Assembly (NCBI RefSeq): GCF_900602065.1
Contig: NZ_UWFN01000116.1
Span: forward strand, 124,001 to 188,000
Length of the DNA stretch: 64,000 nt
DNA from: Pseudomonas viridiflava
GTDB lineage: Bacteria > Pseudomonadota > Gammaproteobacteria > Pseudomonadales > Pseudomonadaceae
Direction of reading: 5' to 3'
The notes beneath the pieces are model-generated. The model saw nothing but the letters and a program-made list of their open reading frames with translations, ran no database searches and was not told where the DNA came from. Of this stretch, positions 55,555 to 63,639 are shown in pieces (the stretch's first letter is position 1; every line of letters begins with the position of its first letter). A program made the translations under genes and the position numbers.

Positions 55555-56698
55555 GAACGGCCTTGCAGAATATCTTTGCATACGTCTGCGCTGAGTGGCG
55601 GATCGGATTGGTATGCGAGCAGCCGTCGGCAAACGCCATTTCGCCAATCAGTTCCGCGTCACGTTCATCGATACCCAACTCGCCAAGGGTATGCGGGATG
55701 CCGATCTGCTCACGCAACGCCAGCAGCCATTCCATCACCCCATTAAACCCGGGCTTGGAAAGACGAAGCGCCAAGGCCAGTTCCTCCATTTGCGGACCGA
55801 GCGCGGGCTGATTGGCCTGTAACACATAAGGCAGCAGAATCGCGTTGAGCAACCCGTGGTGGTGGTCATACAACGCGCCGAGTGTCTGGGCAATGGCGTG
55901 CACACCACCAAGTCCGCGCTGAAAGGCAGCGGCGCCCAGGCAGGAAGCAACGAGCATTTCCTGCCGCGCCTGTACATCACGGCCGTCAGCCACAACCTGT
56001 GGCAAGAACTGCTTGATCATCTGCATGCCCTTGACCGCCACCGCTTCGGCCATCGGGTGATAGACCGGCGAACAGTACGCCTCCATGCAATGAGTCAAGG
56101 CATCTACACCGGTTGCAGCGCTCAGGTGAGCCGGCAAACCGAGGGTCAGGTTGGCATCAAGAATGGCCACTCGCGGCATCATCCGGATATGCAGAATGGT
56201 GCGCTTGACCCGTGCCTGCTCATCGGTGATTACTGCAGCACGGCCTGTTTCCGAGCCAGTCCCGGCAGTGGTCGGCAGCGCAATAATGGGGGCAATACCG
56301 TGCGGGTCAGCACGCAAGTGGTTTTCACCAATGTCTTCAAAATCCCACAGCGGGCGCGTCTGCCCGGACATCAGGGCGATGGCCTTGGCGGCATCCAGCG
56401 CAGACCCACCGCCGAAAGCAATCACCCCGTCGTGCCCACCCGCCTTGTAGGCGTGTAGCCCTTCAGCCACGTTAGTGCCGGTTGGATTGCCTTTGACCTG
56501 ATCAAACAGACCGCAATGCCCAAGTGCTCCGCGGCAGTCGGCCAGCGCCTGTTGAATCATGTCGGTACCACCGAGGAATCGGTCGGTCACCATGAGTGGC
56601 CGCCGGATGCCGCTGACTTCGCAAGCCTGAGCCAATTCCCTTACCCGGCCAGGCCCCACCCGAATTGAAGTGGGATAGTGCCAATCATTGCTTTGCAT
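55544..56698 (-). CDS. Iron-containing alcohol dehydrogenase
   Basis: This 384-residue group III dehydrogenase has the NAD(P)-binding motif GGHDGVIAFGGGSALDAAKA. The metal site is in THCMEAYCSPVYHPMAEAVA and GLGGVHAIAQTLGALYDHHH. Full family length. It interconverts an alcohol and an aldehyde or ketone in the cytoplasm; the exact substrate cannot be read from sequence. It lies 128 bases after the LysE gene with a REP hairpin between, and overlaps the serine hydrolase gene by 11 bases, so those two are coupled. Whether it belongs to the diaminopropionate pathway is open. Confidence 0.93.
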   Translation of the reverse strand: MQSNDWHYPTSIRVGPGRVRELAQACEVSGIRRPLMVTDRFLGGTDMIQQALADCRGALGHCGLFDQVKGNPTGTNVAEGLHAYKAGGHDGVIAFGGGSALDAAKAIALMSGQTRPLWDFEDIGENHLRADPHGIAPIIALPTTAGTGSETGRAAVITDEQARVKRTILHIRMMPRVAILDANLTLGLPAHLSAATGVDALTHCMEAYCSPVYHPMAEAVAVKGMQMIKQFLPQVVADGRDVQARQEMLVASCLGAAAFQRGLGGVHAIAQTLGALYDHHHGLLNAILLPYVLQANQPALGPQMEELALALRLSKPGFNGVMEWLLALREQIGIPHTLGELGIDERDAELIGEMAFADGCSHTNPIRHSAQTYAKIFCKAVHGH

Positions 56699-56783
56699 GG
56701 TGTTCGTCCTTGTTCAAATGAATGAGAGTCCGGGAAGGCGGCATTCCTGACGGCAAAAAGGCGGCGAATTTAATGGCCTCTTC

Positions 56784-56797
56784 CCGAATAAATTCGG
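56784..56797. repeat. REP-like hairpin between LysE and ADH genes
   Basis: CCGAAT and ATTCGG arms around AA, within CCTCTTCCCGAATAAATTCG and followed by GTCCCACGGG, resemble one half of the palindromes in the tandem array near 13.6-14.1 kb. It may attenuate transcription from the upstream operon. Confidence 0.55.
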
Positions 56798-56826
56798 TCC
56801 CACGGGTTCTGTGTGAAATCCGCTGA

Positions 56827-57459
56827 TCAGACCGGCCACAGACCAATCAGCAAGCGCAGACCAAAAGCGACCATGAACAACCCGGTAATGATGTCGATGG
56901 TCTTTTTCATGCGCTGATAGCGGGCTTGTACGGCGGGAATGGAAAACAGCGTGGCAAGTAGCACGAACCATGAAATGGCCAGCACCGCGATGATTGATAC
57001 CCCGGCAACACGCACCCACGTCGGCAACCCAGGCGTCGACACTGTGGTGAAAACGCTGGTGTAAAAGGCCAGCGCCTTGGGGTTGGTCATGTTGGTCAGC
57101 AAACCGAAGCGGTAGGCCCTTCCCAGGCTGCCGATGCCCAGTTCGCCAAGGTTGCGCGGCTTGGGTTGTGCGCCAGCATTGCGCAGGCTCTTGCTGCCCA
57201 GCCAGATCAGATACGCGCCACCCAGCAACTGCAACGCGGGTTGCGCCCATGGCAATTGCTGGAACACCAGACCCAGGCCGGTACAGGCCAGCAACGCCCA
57301 GATAATGCTGCCTGACGCGACGCCCAGCCCGGCACAGATCCCCTGTTGCCTGGACTGGCTGAATGACAGTTGAGTAATGACCAGAAAGTTCGGGCCGGGG
57401 CTGATAATCAGCACGATAAAAGCGCCAGCGAGCGCGGTCAGCAAAGTGATCTCGACCAT
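56827..57459 (-). CDS. LysE/RhtB family amino-acid exporter
   Basis: This 210-residue inner-membrane protein has six predicted helices. It starts MVEITLLTALAGAFIVLIIS and has the family signature PGPNFLVITQLSFSQSRQQG with its downstream glycine-rich segment, and TNMTNPKALAFYTSVF at mid-length. Members export amino acids (Lys, Thr, homoserine lactone, Cys derivatives). It is 55 bases downstream of the flavoprotein gene in the same direction as the diaminopropionate enzymes, so it is a good candidate exporter of the pathway product or for self-protection. Confidence 0.92.
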   Translation of the reverse strand: MVEITLLTALAGAFIVLIISPGPNFLVITQLSFSQSRQQGICAGLGVASGSIIWALLACTGLGLVFQQLPWAQPALQLLGGAYLIWLGSKSLRNAGAQPKPRNLGELGIGSLGRAYRFGLLTNMTNPKALAFYTSVFTTVSTPGLPTWVRVAGVSIIAVLAISWFVLLATLFSIPAVQARYQRMKKTIDIITGLFMVAFGLRLLIGLWPV

Positions 57460-57514
57460 GGAGATAATCCTTTTTTAACGGAGAGTTTCAAGTGATGGCG
57501 TTCAACCGCCGGGG

Positions 57515-59272
57515 CTAATGCACAGCGCAACCGGGGGCTTCGGCATGCAGCGCCCTGAGACAGGCCTGCACCGCAACATGCGCCTCCAGCGGCGCCTTGC
57601 AGGCCGGATCGGGTGTCGGCACGTAATGGTTGTAGAAACGGCTGCCTTCGACTGCGGGCCCCAGCACCCAGAGGTGCTGGTTGACGGTCCCGTCACGCCG
57701 TATGGCGCGGTTTGAGGTATCAATGGCGACGCCATCCGCCGGGTACGGATGAGCCATCCTGATCAATCCCTGCCTCAGCAAGTCGTCAATCAAGGCGCAA
57801 CGGTTCTGGCTCAAGCCGCTGTGAGCATTGCGGGCCCGGACCAGGCTATCGACCTCAAGGTTATCGGTCTCATTGATAGCCATCGGCGCTAGCAGCCTGA
57901 CCACTCCGGCATCGATCAGCGCCAGCAAATCCTCGTAGCGCTCCTTCTGCGGTCCGCCCACCAGACGATTGCCGAGCCTGGCCCACTCACCGTAAAACGC
58001 CTGGGTCGAGCAATCACTCAGGCCGTTGTGATCCACCGCCAGGCGCAACAGGTCGCGGCAATCACGCCAGACCTCCAGCGCCTGCGTGAGCGGGCTGTTT
58101 TCGATCCCAAGGCGGCTGCGGGCCAGATCATTGGCAATCCATTCGCGAAACCAATGCGGGTAAGTGTGCGGATCGCCCTGCCAGCCTTGGGTATTCAAAT
58201 AGTCCTGCGGATCGAACCCGCCAAACGCCTCAGCCAGCGTTGCGAATACTTCGGACCGTGCTTCAGCGCTGCTCGCCCCCTGAAGTACCCGGCGAACGTC
58301 CTCTGCTCGCTCAGCTTGTTGCAGACGAGCCATGGCGACATAAAAAGCCCCGCGCATTTCATCCTTGATCAGCGGCAGCACATGGTGAACGAAGTCCAGC
58401 CGGCCATCGCAGCAGGTTTCACGCTGCACTGCGATGGCCTGAGCGGTGAAGAACATGCGCTGCGGCACAACCGCTGACGGAGTCCATTGCGGTCGGCAAT
58501 GAAAGGGCAGGCCCGAACGGGAAAACAGCTCAATCTGCGGCTCCAGCCCTGAAGGCGTGTAACGCCAGCCCGCCAGGCTGTCGTCCCGTTCGAAGCGCCC
58601 GCCCCGGCCTTCGGTCAGCGCTGCAATGCAGTCCATTGCGCTCAATCCCAGCCCCTCAACCGCGACGCGATCACCCGTACATTGCACGGCAGGTTGCGGC
58701 GTATGTCCGGTCGTCACGAAAACCGCATCGGCCTCACAGCGCTGCCCGTCAGCGGTGTGCAGATAAAAGCCCCGATCACCAGGCGTCGGGCAACAGCCAG
58801 TCACAATGCCCCGGTGATGGCGGACGTCCACGTGCGCCGGGCATAACCGCAACAGGTAGCGGTAGCAATCACGCAGGTAACGACCGAGCAACTTGCGCGG
58901 TACGAAGTCACCAAACCCGATGGGCCTTCCCGCGTGGCTGTTGCTGACATGGCCACGCTCATCCAGTCGTAGCTTCTCAGCGGTGCACCATTGCAAGAAC
59001 GTCAGGCCAGGAGGATCACCGGCTTTCCACACTGGAAAGGCCGAGGAGAATGCCGACAACTGGCCCGCCATGGTGTTGAGCATCAGGTAGTCAGGCTGCT
59101 CGGGCGCATGTAGACCGCTACCGGGCGGCTGCGGGTCGAACAGCTCGATAACCAAAACCTCTTGGGGATTGATTCGGGCCGCACGGATCAATTGCTCCAG
59201 CACACTGAGGCCTCGGGACCCCATGCCGATGATAGAGATGCGTTTCGCGTCGATGTTCATTGGCATGGGCAT
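57515..59272 (-). CDS. Large FAD/NAD(P)-binding oxidoreductase
   Basis: This is a 585-residue protein. The start ATG 59272 shares one base with the stop of the upstream fusion gene (TGATG). The N-terminal FAD motif is ISIIGMGSRGLSVLEQLIRA, then PEQPDYLMLNTMAGQLSAF and a second dinucleotide stretch DAVFVTTGHTPQPA; the overall pattern fits the FAD-NAD(P)-binding family (PF13454), and members of this family occur in biosynthetic clusters. The C-terminus has GVAIDTSNRAIRRDGTVNQH and a GPAVEGSRFYNHY segment. No signal peptide. It is likely to catalyse an oxidation on the diaminopropionate-derived intermediate. No characterised homologue is recognised. Confidence 0.82.
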   Translation of the reverse strand: MPMPMNIDAKRISIIGMGSRGLSVLEQLIRAARINPQEVLVIELFDPQPPGSGLHAPEQPDYLMLNTMAGQLSAFSSAFPVWKAGDPPGLTFLQWCTAEKLRLDERGHVSNSHAGRPIGFGDFVPRKLLGRYLRDCYRYLLRLCPAHVDVRHHRGIVTGCCPTPGDRGFYLHTADGQRCEADAVFVTTGHTPQPAVQCTGDRVAVEGLGLSAMDCIAALTEGRGGRFERDDSLAGWRYTPSGLEPQIELFSRSGLPFHCRPQWTPSAVVPQRMFFTAQAIAVQRETCCDGRLDFVHHVLPLIKDEMRGAFYVAMARLQQAERAEDVRRVLQGASSAEARSEVFATLAEAFGGFDPQDYLNTQGWQGDPHTYPHWFREWIANDLARSRLGIENSPLTQALEVWRDCRDLLRLAVDHNGLSDCSTQAFYGEWARLGNRLVGGPQKERYEDLLALIDAGVVRLLAPMAINETDNLEVDSLVRARNAHSGLSQNRCALIDDLLRQGLIRMAHPYPADGVAIDTSNRAIRRDGTVNQHLWVLGPAVEGSRFYNHYVPTPDPACKAPLEAHVAVQACLRALHAEAPGCAVH

Positions 59273-61290
59273 CACCAGCGCTTCGATTCGAAGAAGAAGT
59301 TTGCGACCGGCAATGCGCTGCCCTGCTCCAGCGCGCGCTCATAAACGCGCTTGCCCACCGCCAGATCGAGCACGCCCAGCCCGAATGGCGAGAAGATCGT
59401 AGGCCTGTCCGGGCTGACCTCCACATCACCGAGCATGAGTTGCGCCAGCGTACCGGTGATAAACGAACGGCTCTGATAACGCTGCACGGCGAGATCCGGC
59501 GATGTCCCGGCCTTCAGACAATGCTCGACATCATCAACAATGTTATTGGCCTCGGCGATGATTTCCGGGCCAAGATCGCGCAGGGAAATGTTCAGCAGAA
59601 TCTGCTCAGGCCGAAATCGCTGTTCGATCACATAAGGACTCGGTGCGGTGGTGGCGAACACCACGACGTCGGCCTGCAATGCCGTATCAAGGTCTACTGC
59701 CTGGCAGGCCAGCTCATGCTGCACAGTGGCATGACCGATCAGCGCGGCCGCTGAACCGGCATGCACATCGAAGACGTCAAGCGTATCGATCTGCCAGCCA
59801 TCGCTGACGAACATGTCGAGGATTGTTCTGGCAATGAATCCCGCCCCCACCACAGACAGGCGAGCGATCTTTCTGTGTTGTCTGCTCAGCCAACGGGTGG
59901 CCAGTACTGCCGACGCTGCCGTGCGCATCGCACTGATCCGGGACGCTTCCAGGCAGGCGTAGGCGTATCCGGTACGGGCATGGTTGAGCAGCAAAACCGC
60001 CGAGGCGCGTTGCAGGCCGGTGTCGATGTTGCCGGGGAAGCTGGAAATCCACTTGATGCCACTGACCGGCTGCTCCCCGGACAAGCTGGCGGGCAAGGCG
60101 ATAATTCGATTCGCCGGGGCGTGCGGGAAGCGCAGGAAATAGCTGTCGGGGTTAATGCTGCGCCCGGCGTGATGCTCCAGATAAGCCTGCTGAACGTCGT
60201 CGATGCACGCCACCGGATCTTCAGCAAGAATCTGCGCAACGGTTTTGCCGTCGACCACATGAAACGCCGATTGCTTGAGCCGCTCGCTACGCAGATCGGT
60301 GGTCAGCGAGGGTTCAATCGACAGGTCGTCCAGCTTCATCTGCAGAACCTGACCGCCGAAGCGTTGCTCCACCCACAAGTCATCGTAGAGCGTGTCGAGA
60401 TATCGCTCCCCCCAGTCAGGCGACAACGCGACCACTACAGAACCGGGTTCAATACGCTCGCGCCAGGCGTGTACTGCGGCAATGACCGTGGCGGTGGATC
60501 CACCCACCAACAGCCCCTTGCTGCGCGCCAGCACACGGCACATGGCGATGGTTCGCTCTTCGGGGACCATCTCCAGATAATCGATGCCCTCGGCATTGAA
60601 AATCGGCGGCCGCTGACTGGTGCCCAGACCCGGAATAAAGCGCTTGCCGGGCGGCGTATCGAAGGTCACCGAGCCGACGCTGTCCACTGCAACAATCACC
60701 GTGGCCGGGTGATGGCGGCGGAAATACTGCACACAGCCCATCAGCGTGCCTGTGGTGCCTGCGCCGACAAACAGATAGTCCACGTGGCCAAAATGCCGGC
60801 CGATGGACTGTGCTGTCGTTCGCGCATGCGCACGAGGGTTGGCAGCGTTTTCGTACTGGTTGAGCCAGACGTAACGCGAGTCAGCCGCAACCTTCTGACG
60901 TATCAGCGCGATGCGCGTACCGAGGAATCCCCCGTTGGCATCCGGCTCATCGACTTGAATCACTTCGGCACCGTACGTGCGCATCAAGCGGATGTTGTGA
61001 TTGGAGCTGTTGGGGTCGACCACACAGGTGAACCTGATCCCGCGCTCAGCGCAGATCATCGCCAGCGCGACACCCAGATTGCCCGACGACGACTCGATCA
61101 GAACCGTATCCGGGTTGATCTGGCCACGAGCACACAGATCATCGACCAGGCCAACGGCGGTCTTGAGCTTGATTGAGCCCGCCGGATTGAGAGATTCCAG
61201 CTTCAAAAAGAACTCAGGCCCAACGCCTTTGACGTTGAGAAAGGTCTGGTCGTGGACGATATCGGAAATGTTGTTGTAGGTAGGGGTCAT
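59272..61290 (-). CDS. SbnA-SbnB fusion: predicted L-2,3-diaminopropionate synthase
   Basis: This is a 672-residue two-domain protein from ATG 61290. Residues about 1-320 are a PLP enzyme of the cysteine synthase fold: ESLNPAGSIKLKTAVGL with PLP Lys about 41, ESSSGNLGVALAMICAERGI and VGAGTTGTLMGCVQYF, like SbnA (phosphoserine plus glutamate to N-(2-amino-2-carboxyethyl)-glutamate). Residues about 345-672 are ornithine-cyclodeaminase-like: GIKWISSFPGNIDTGLQRAS, LSVVGAGFIARTILDMF, as in SbnB, which oxidatively releases L-2,3-diaminopropionate and 2-oxoglutarate. Both halves look intact. In staphylococci and most clusters these are two proteins. The upstream hydroxylase stops one base before this ATG. 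The activity is inferred. Confidence 0.88.
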   Translation of the reverse strand: MTPTYNNISDIVHDQTFLNVKGVGPEFFLKLESLNPAGSIKLKTAVGLVDDLCARGQINPDTVLIESSSGNLGVALAMICAERGIRFTCVVDPNSSNHNIRLMRTYGAEVIQVDEPDANGGFLGTRIALIRQKVAADSRYVWLNQYENAANPRAHARTTAQSIGRHFGHVDYLFVGAGTTGTLMGCVQYFRRHHPATVIVAVDSVGSVTFDTPPGKRFIPGLGTSQRPPIFNAEGIDYLEMVPEERTIAMCRVLARSKGLLVGGSTATVIAAVHAWRERIEPGSVVVALSPDWGERYLDTLYDDLWVEQRFGGQVLQMKLDDLSIEPSLTTDLRSERLKQSAFHVVDGKTVAQILAEDPVACIDDVQQAYLEHHAGRSINPDSYFLRFPHAPANRIIALPASLSGEQPVSGIKWISSFPGNIDTGLQRASAVLLLNHARTGYAYACLEASRISAMRTAASAVLATRWLSRQHRKIARLSVVGAGFIARTILDMFVSDGWQIDTLDVFDVHAGSAAALIGHATVQHELACQAVDLDTALQADVVVFATTAPSPYVIEQRFRPEQILLNISLRDLGPEIIAEANNIVDDVEHCLKAGTSPDLAVQRYQSRSFITGTLAQLMLGDVEVSPDRPTIFSPFGLGVLDLAVGKRVYERALEQGSALPVANFFFESKRW

Positions 61291-61291
61291 G

Positions 61292-62608
61292 TCATTCAGC
61301 CAGAAGCGGTTTGTGGGTTTGCGCCTGTACAGCCCGTTCAAGGCCTTGAGCAATGCGCCCGGCGCGCAATGCCATCAGCGAAAAAGACTGGCTGTCGCTG
61401 ATGCCATGGCTGCGTTCCGAAAGGCCGTTGACCCACACCCTCACGTTGCATTGCCCTTGAGTGGCCACGCGATAATCGCGATCGATCACCAGCCCGCCAT
61501 CCAGATCGGCCTTGAGCCAGGGCTGCAGGTTGCTCAACAGCGGCGGCAGCACAGGCTGCTGATAGCCAGTGCCCAGCACGATGACGTCCACCTCCACGAC
61601 CTGACTGAGCAAACTGAAGGTATCGGTCAGGGTGACCCGGTAACCGTCAGGCGTTTTTTCCAGTTGACTGATTTCGCTGTAGGCATGGGTTCGCAGACGC
61701 TGACGCCCGGCAATGCTGTCCTCGTAAATCACGGAAAACAGCTTCTGGCTTTCATCCGGATCAATCCCGGCGTAATTGGTCGAACTGCTCCACTGCAAAA
61801 ACTGCTGGCGGGCCTCAGGGGCCAGGCTGTGGAAGTAATCGACGTGGTCCGGGGCAAAAACCCGATTGGGGAACTGGCCCAACTGGGTCAATTTGAATCC
61901 CGCAGAACGGTGCACCGAATGCACGAGAAGATCGCTGTCACGGGAGATCAGCTCCAGCACCGACTCGCTGGCGCTCTGCCCCGAACCGAGTACCAGCCAG
62001 CGCTTGGGCAGGGAGTTACCAAACGCCTGCAAACGGGTCAGAAACTGCGAAGTGTGAAACAGCGTTGCCCCCGGCAAGCCGGAAAACTGCTCGGGTATGC
62101 GCGGCGTGCTGCCGCTGGACAGCACGATGTTACGGGTCTCGAAACTGCCCTTCTGCGTCTCGATCCGCACGAGGCTGAGGCGGCCATCGCGGATCACCGG
62201 CAGAATTTCCCTGACCGGTGCGTTGAAGTGTGTGTGGCTGTCCACTTGCGCCGAGACCCAGCGCAGATAGTCCGACCACTCATGACGGCTGGCGGGACGC
62301 CCGAGCAAGCCGAAATCGAACAGGCGGCCTTTGTCCTTGAGGTACATCGCAAACGAAAACCGACTGCGCGGATTACGCGGTGTCACCAGGTCACGAAAGA
62401 CGTGGTGGTTGATGTCGGTGCCACTGAGCAACAACTCACGATGCCAGTGAGTCTCGTGAGCCGCTTCGAGAAAACACAGGGAGAGGTCGCCTGGCGGCGT
62501 GCCAACTTCCCGTGCGTCTTCAAATACGCACGACAGCGCGATCCCTGCCGGGCCAAAGCCGATGCATACGGCGTCTGCGTGAGCGACTCCGGGTGTTGAT
62601 GCGTTCAT
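61292..62608 (-). CDS. SidA/PvdA-family N-hydroxylating monooxygenase
   Basis: This is a 438-residue flavin-dependent amine hydroxylase. ATG 62608 forms an ATGA overlap with the preceding gene and is chosen over an ATG 15 bases earlier. Motifs: FAD site ADAVCIGFGPAGIALSCVFE, substrate/flavin region GTDINHHVFRDLVTPRNPRS, NADPH site RWLVLGSGQSASESVLELIS and the C-terminal VIVLGTGYQQPVLPP. Relatives hydroxylate the side-chain amine of ornithine or lysine. In this operon the expected substrate is L-2,3-diaminopropionate or a derivative, giving an N-hydroxy-amine; this is inference. Cytoplasmic. Confidence 0.9.
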   Translation of the reverse strand: MNASTPGVAHADAVCIGFGPAGIALSCVFEDAREVGTPPGDLSLCFLEAAHETHWHRELLLSGTDINHHVFRDLVTPRNPRSRFSFAMYLKDKGRLFDFGLLGRPASRHEWSDYLRWVSAQVDSHTHFNAPVREILPVIRDGRLSLVRIETQKGSFETRNIVLSSGSTPRIPEQFSGLPGATLFHTSQFLTRLQAFGNSLPKRWLVLGSGQSASESVLELISRDSDLLVHSVHRSAGFKLTQLGQFPNRVFAPDHVDYFHSLAPEARQQFLQWSSSTNYAGIDPDESQKLFSVIYEDSIAGRQRLRTHAYSEISQLEKTPDGYRVTLTDTFSLLSQVVEVDVIVLGTGYQQPVLPPLLSNLQPWLKADLDGGLVIDRDYRVATQGQCNVRVWVNGLSERSHGISDSQSFSLMALRAGRIAQGLERAVQAQTHKPLLAE

Positions 62609-63639
62609 TTGCGTTCCATCCATAGTGTTGAAGGCATGAGGGTTGAGGGCGTTGTCGAATCGCTGGACCCGTTTTCAGCGCACGATCCGGTTACCGCGCG
62701 CAGACCGTGGGGACCGACCTGCCATAGCCGGTTACAGGCGCCTCTGAGCTCACCTTGATCGAAGCTGACGTCGCCCAAGGGCGTGCTGAACGTTGTGTGA
62801 TTGAGGGCCTGAAGCAGATCGGCGCGGCGCCACTCACGGTTCGCCAGCACTCCCAGCACGTGAAACAGCAGCAGGCTCTCCCGGTAGTAGGTTTCGGGGG
62901 CCGTCTCGAACAGCGCCTGGTGCTGGACGGTGCCGTGGCAACGATCTGAGTCATCATCGGGATGGCCGAAACCGATAACCCAGGTCGTGGAATCGTCGAC
63001 GGCGGCGTTACCCAGCCAGCGCGAGGCCGCGTCATCAGTGAAAATCAGCGGCCTCAGGCTGCCGCTGGCGCGACGTTGCCGCCAATGGTCACGGCTGCTG
63101 CGCAGGCGTCCGGCAAAAACCTCCACCTGCGCCTGTTCACGCTCATCGGTCTGCGCTACGCCGTAATCGCCTGCCACCTGAGCGATACCCTTGGCAAGCG
63201 CCCGCCCATGAGCACTTTGATCGGCGACGACATGAAGGGTTTTCCAGCCTTTGGCCCTGATCCAGCCCACTAAGTCCCTGGCCAGTTGGCGATCCGATGG
63301 GCAGAAGCGAAACACGTTGTGGTGGTCACGCGTCAGGCAATCGATGGTCGCCGCAGGGGTCAGCAGTGCAATACCCGCCTGCCGATAAACCGCCGCCGCA
63401 CTGAGCGCCGCGTCGGATGAAAAATGCCCAACCACCAGATCAACGCTGGCCGCGACCATTTCACGGGCGACCTCTTCGGCACGCACAGGGTCGGCACCGT
63501 CATCCAGAAAGTGCCACTGCACGTGCGCGAGGCCCGGAATGAAATTGCGCGCCACACACAGCGCCCGCAGAAAGGTCCGGGCGTGCGGAGTGTCAGCAGG
63601 ATCGAACAAGGCAGACACGCCGACCTTGAGCCTCTTCAT
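62605..63639 (-). CDS. Type I periplasmic-binding-protein fold protein lacking a signal peptide
   Basis: This 344-residue protein begins MKRLKVGVSALFDPADTPHA, without a signal peptide or lipobox. The body matches the Leu/Ile/Val-binding-type fold: DLVVGHFSSDAALSAAAVYR, GIALLTPAATIDCLTRDHHN, then VFRFCPSDRQLARDLVGWIR. AmiC and similar cytosolic ligand sensors share this design, so it could sense an intermediate, carry a substrate or act as a regulator partner; a periplasmic receptor is less likely. ATGA junctions join it to the flavoprotein gene on the right and the hydroxylase on the left, so it is an obligatory member of the operon. Function unknown. Confidence 0.78.
   Translation of the reverse strand: MKRLKVGVSALFDPADTPHARTFLRALCVARNFIPGLAHVQWHFLDDGADPVRAEEVAREMVAASVDLVVGHFSSDAALSAAAVYRQAGIALLTPAATIDCLTRDHHNVFRFCPSDRQLARDLVGWIRAKGWKTLHVVADQSAHGRALAKGIAQVAGDYGVAQTDEREQAQVEVFAGRLRSSRDHWRQRRASGSLRPLIFTDDAASRWLGNAAVDDSTTWVIGFGHPDDDSDRCHGTVQHQALFETAPETYYRESLLLFHVLGVLANREWRRADLLQALNHTTFSTPLGDVSFDQGELRGACNRLWQVGPHGLRAVTGSCAENGSSDSTTPSTLMPSTLWMERK

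Noticed and set aside
59761..62599. Two long plus-strand frames opposite the SbnA-SbnB fusion and the hydroxylase
   Set aside because: They are codon-position shadows; the minus-strand proteins have intact motifs and operon-style overlaps.
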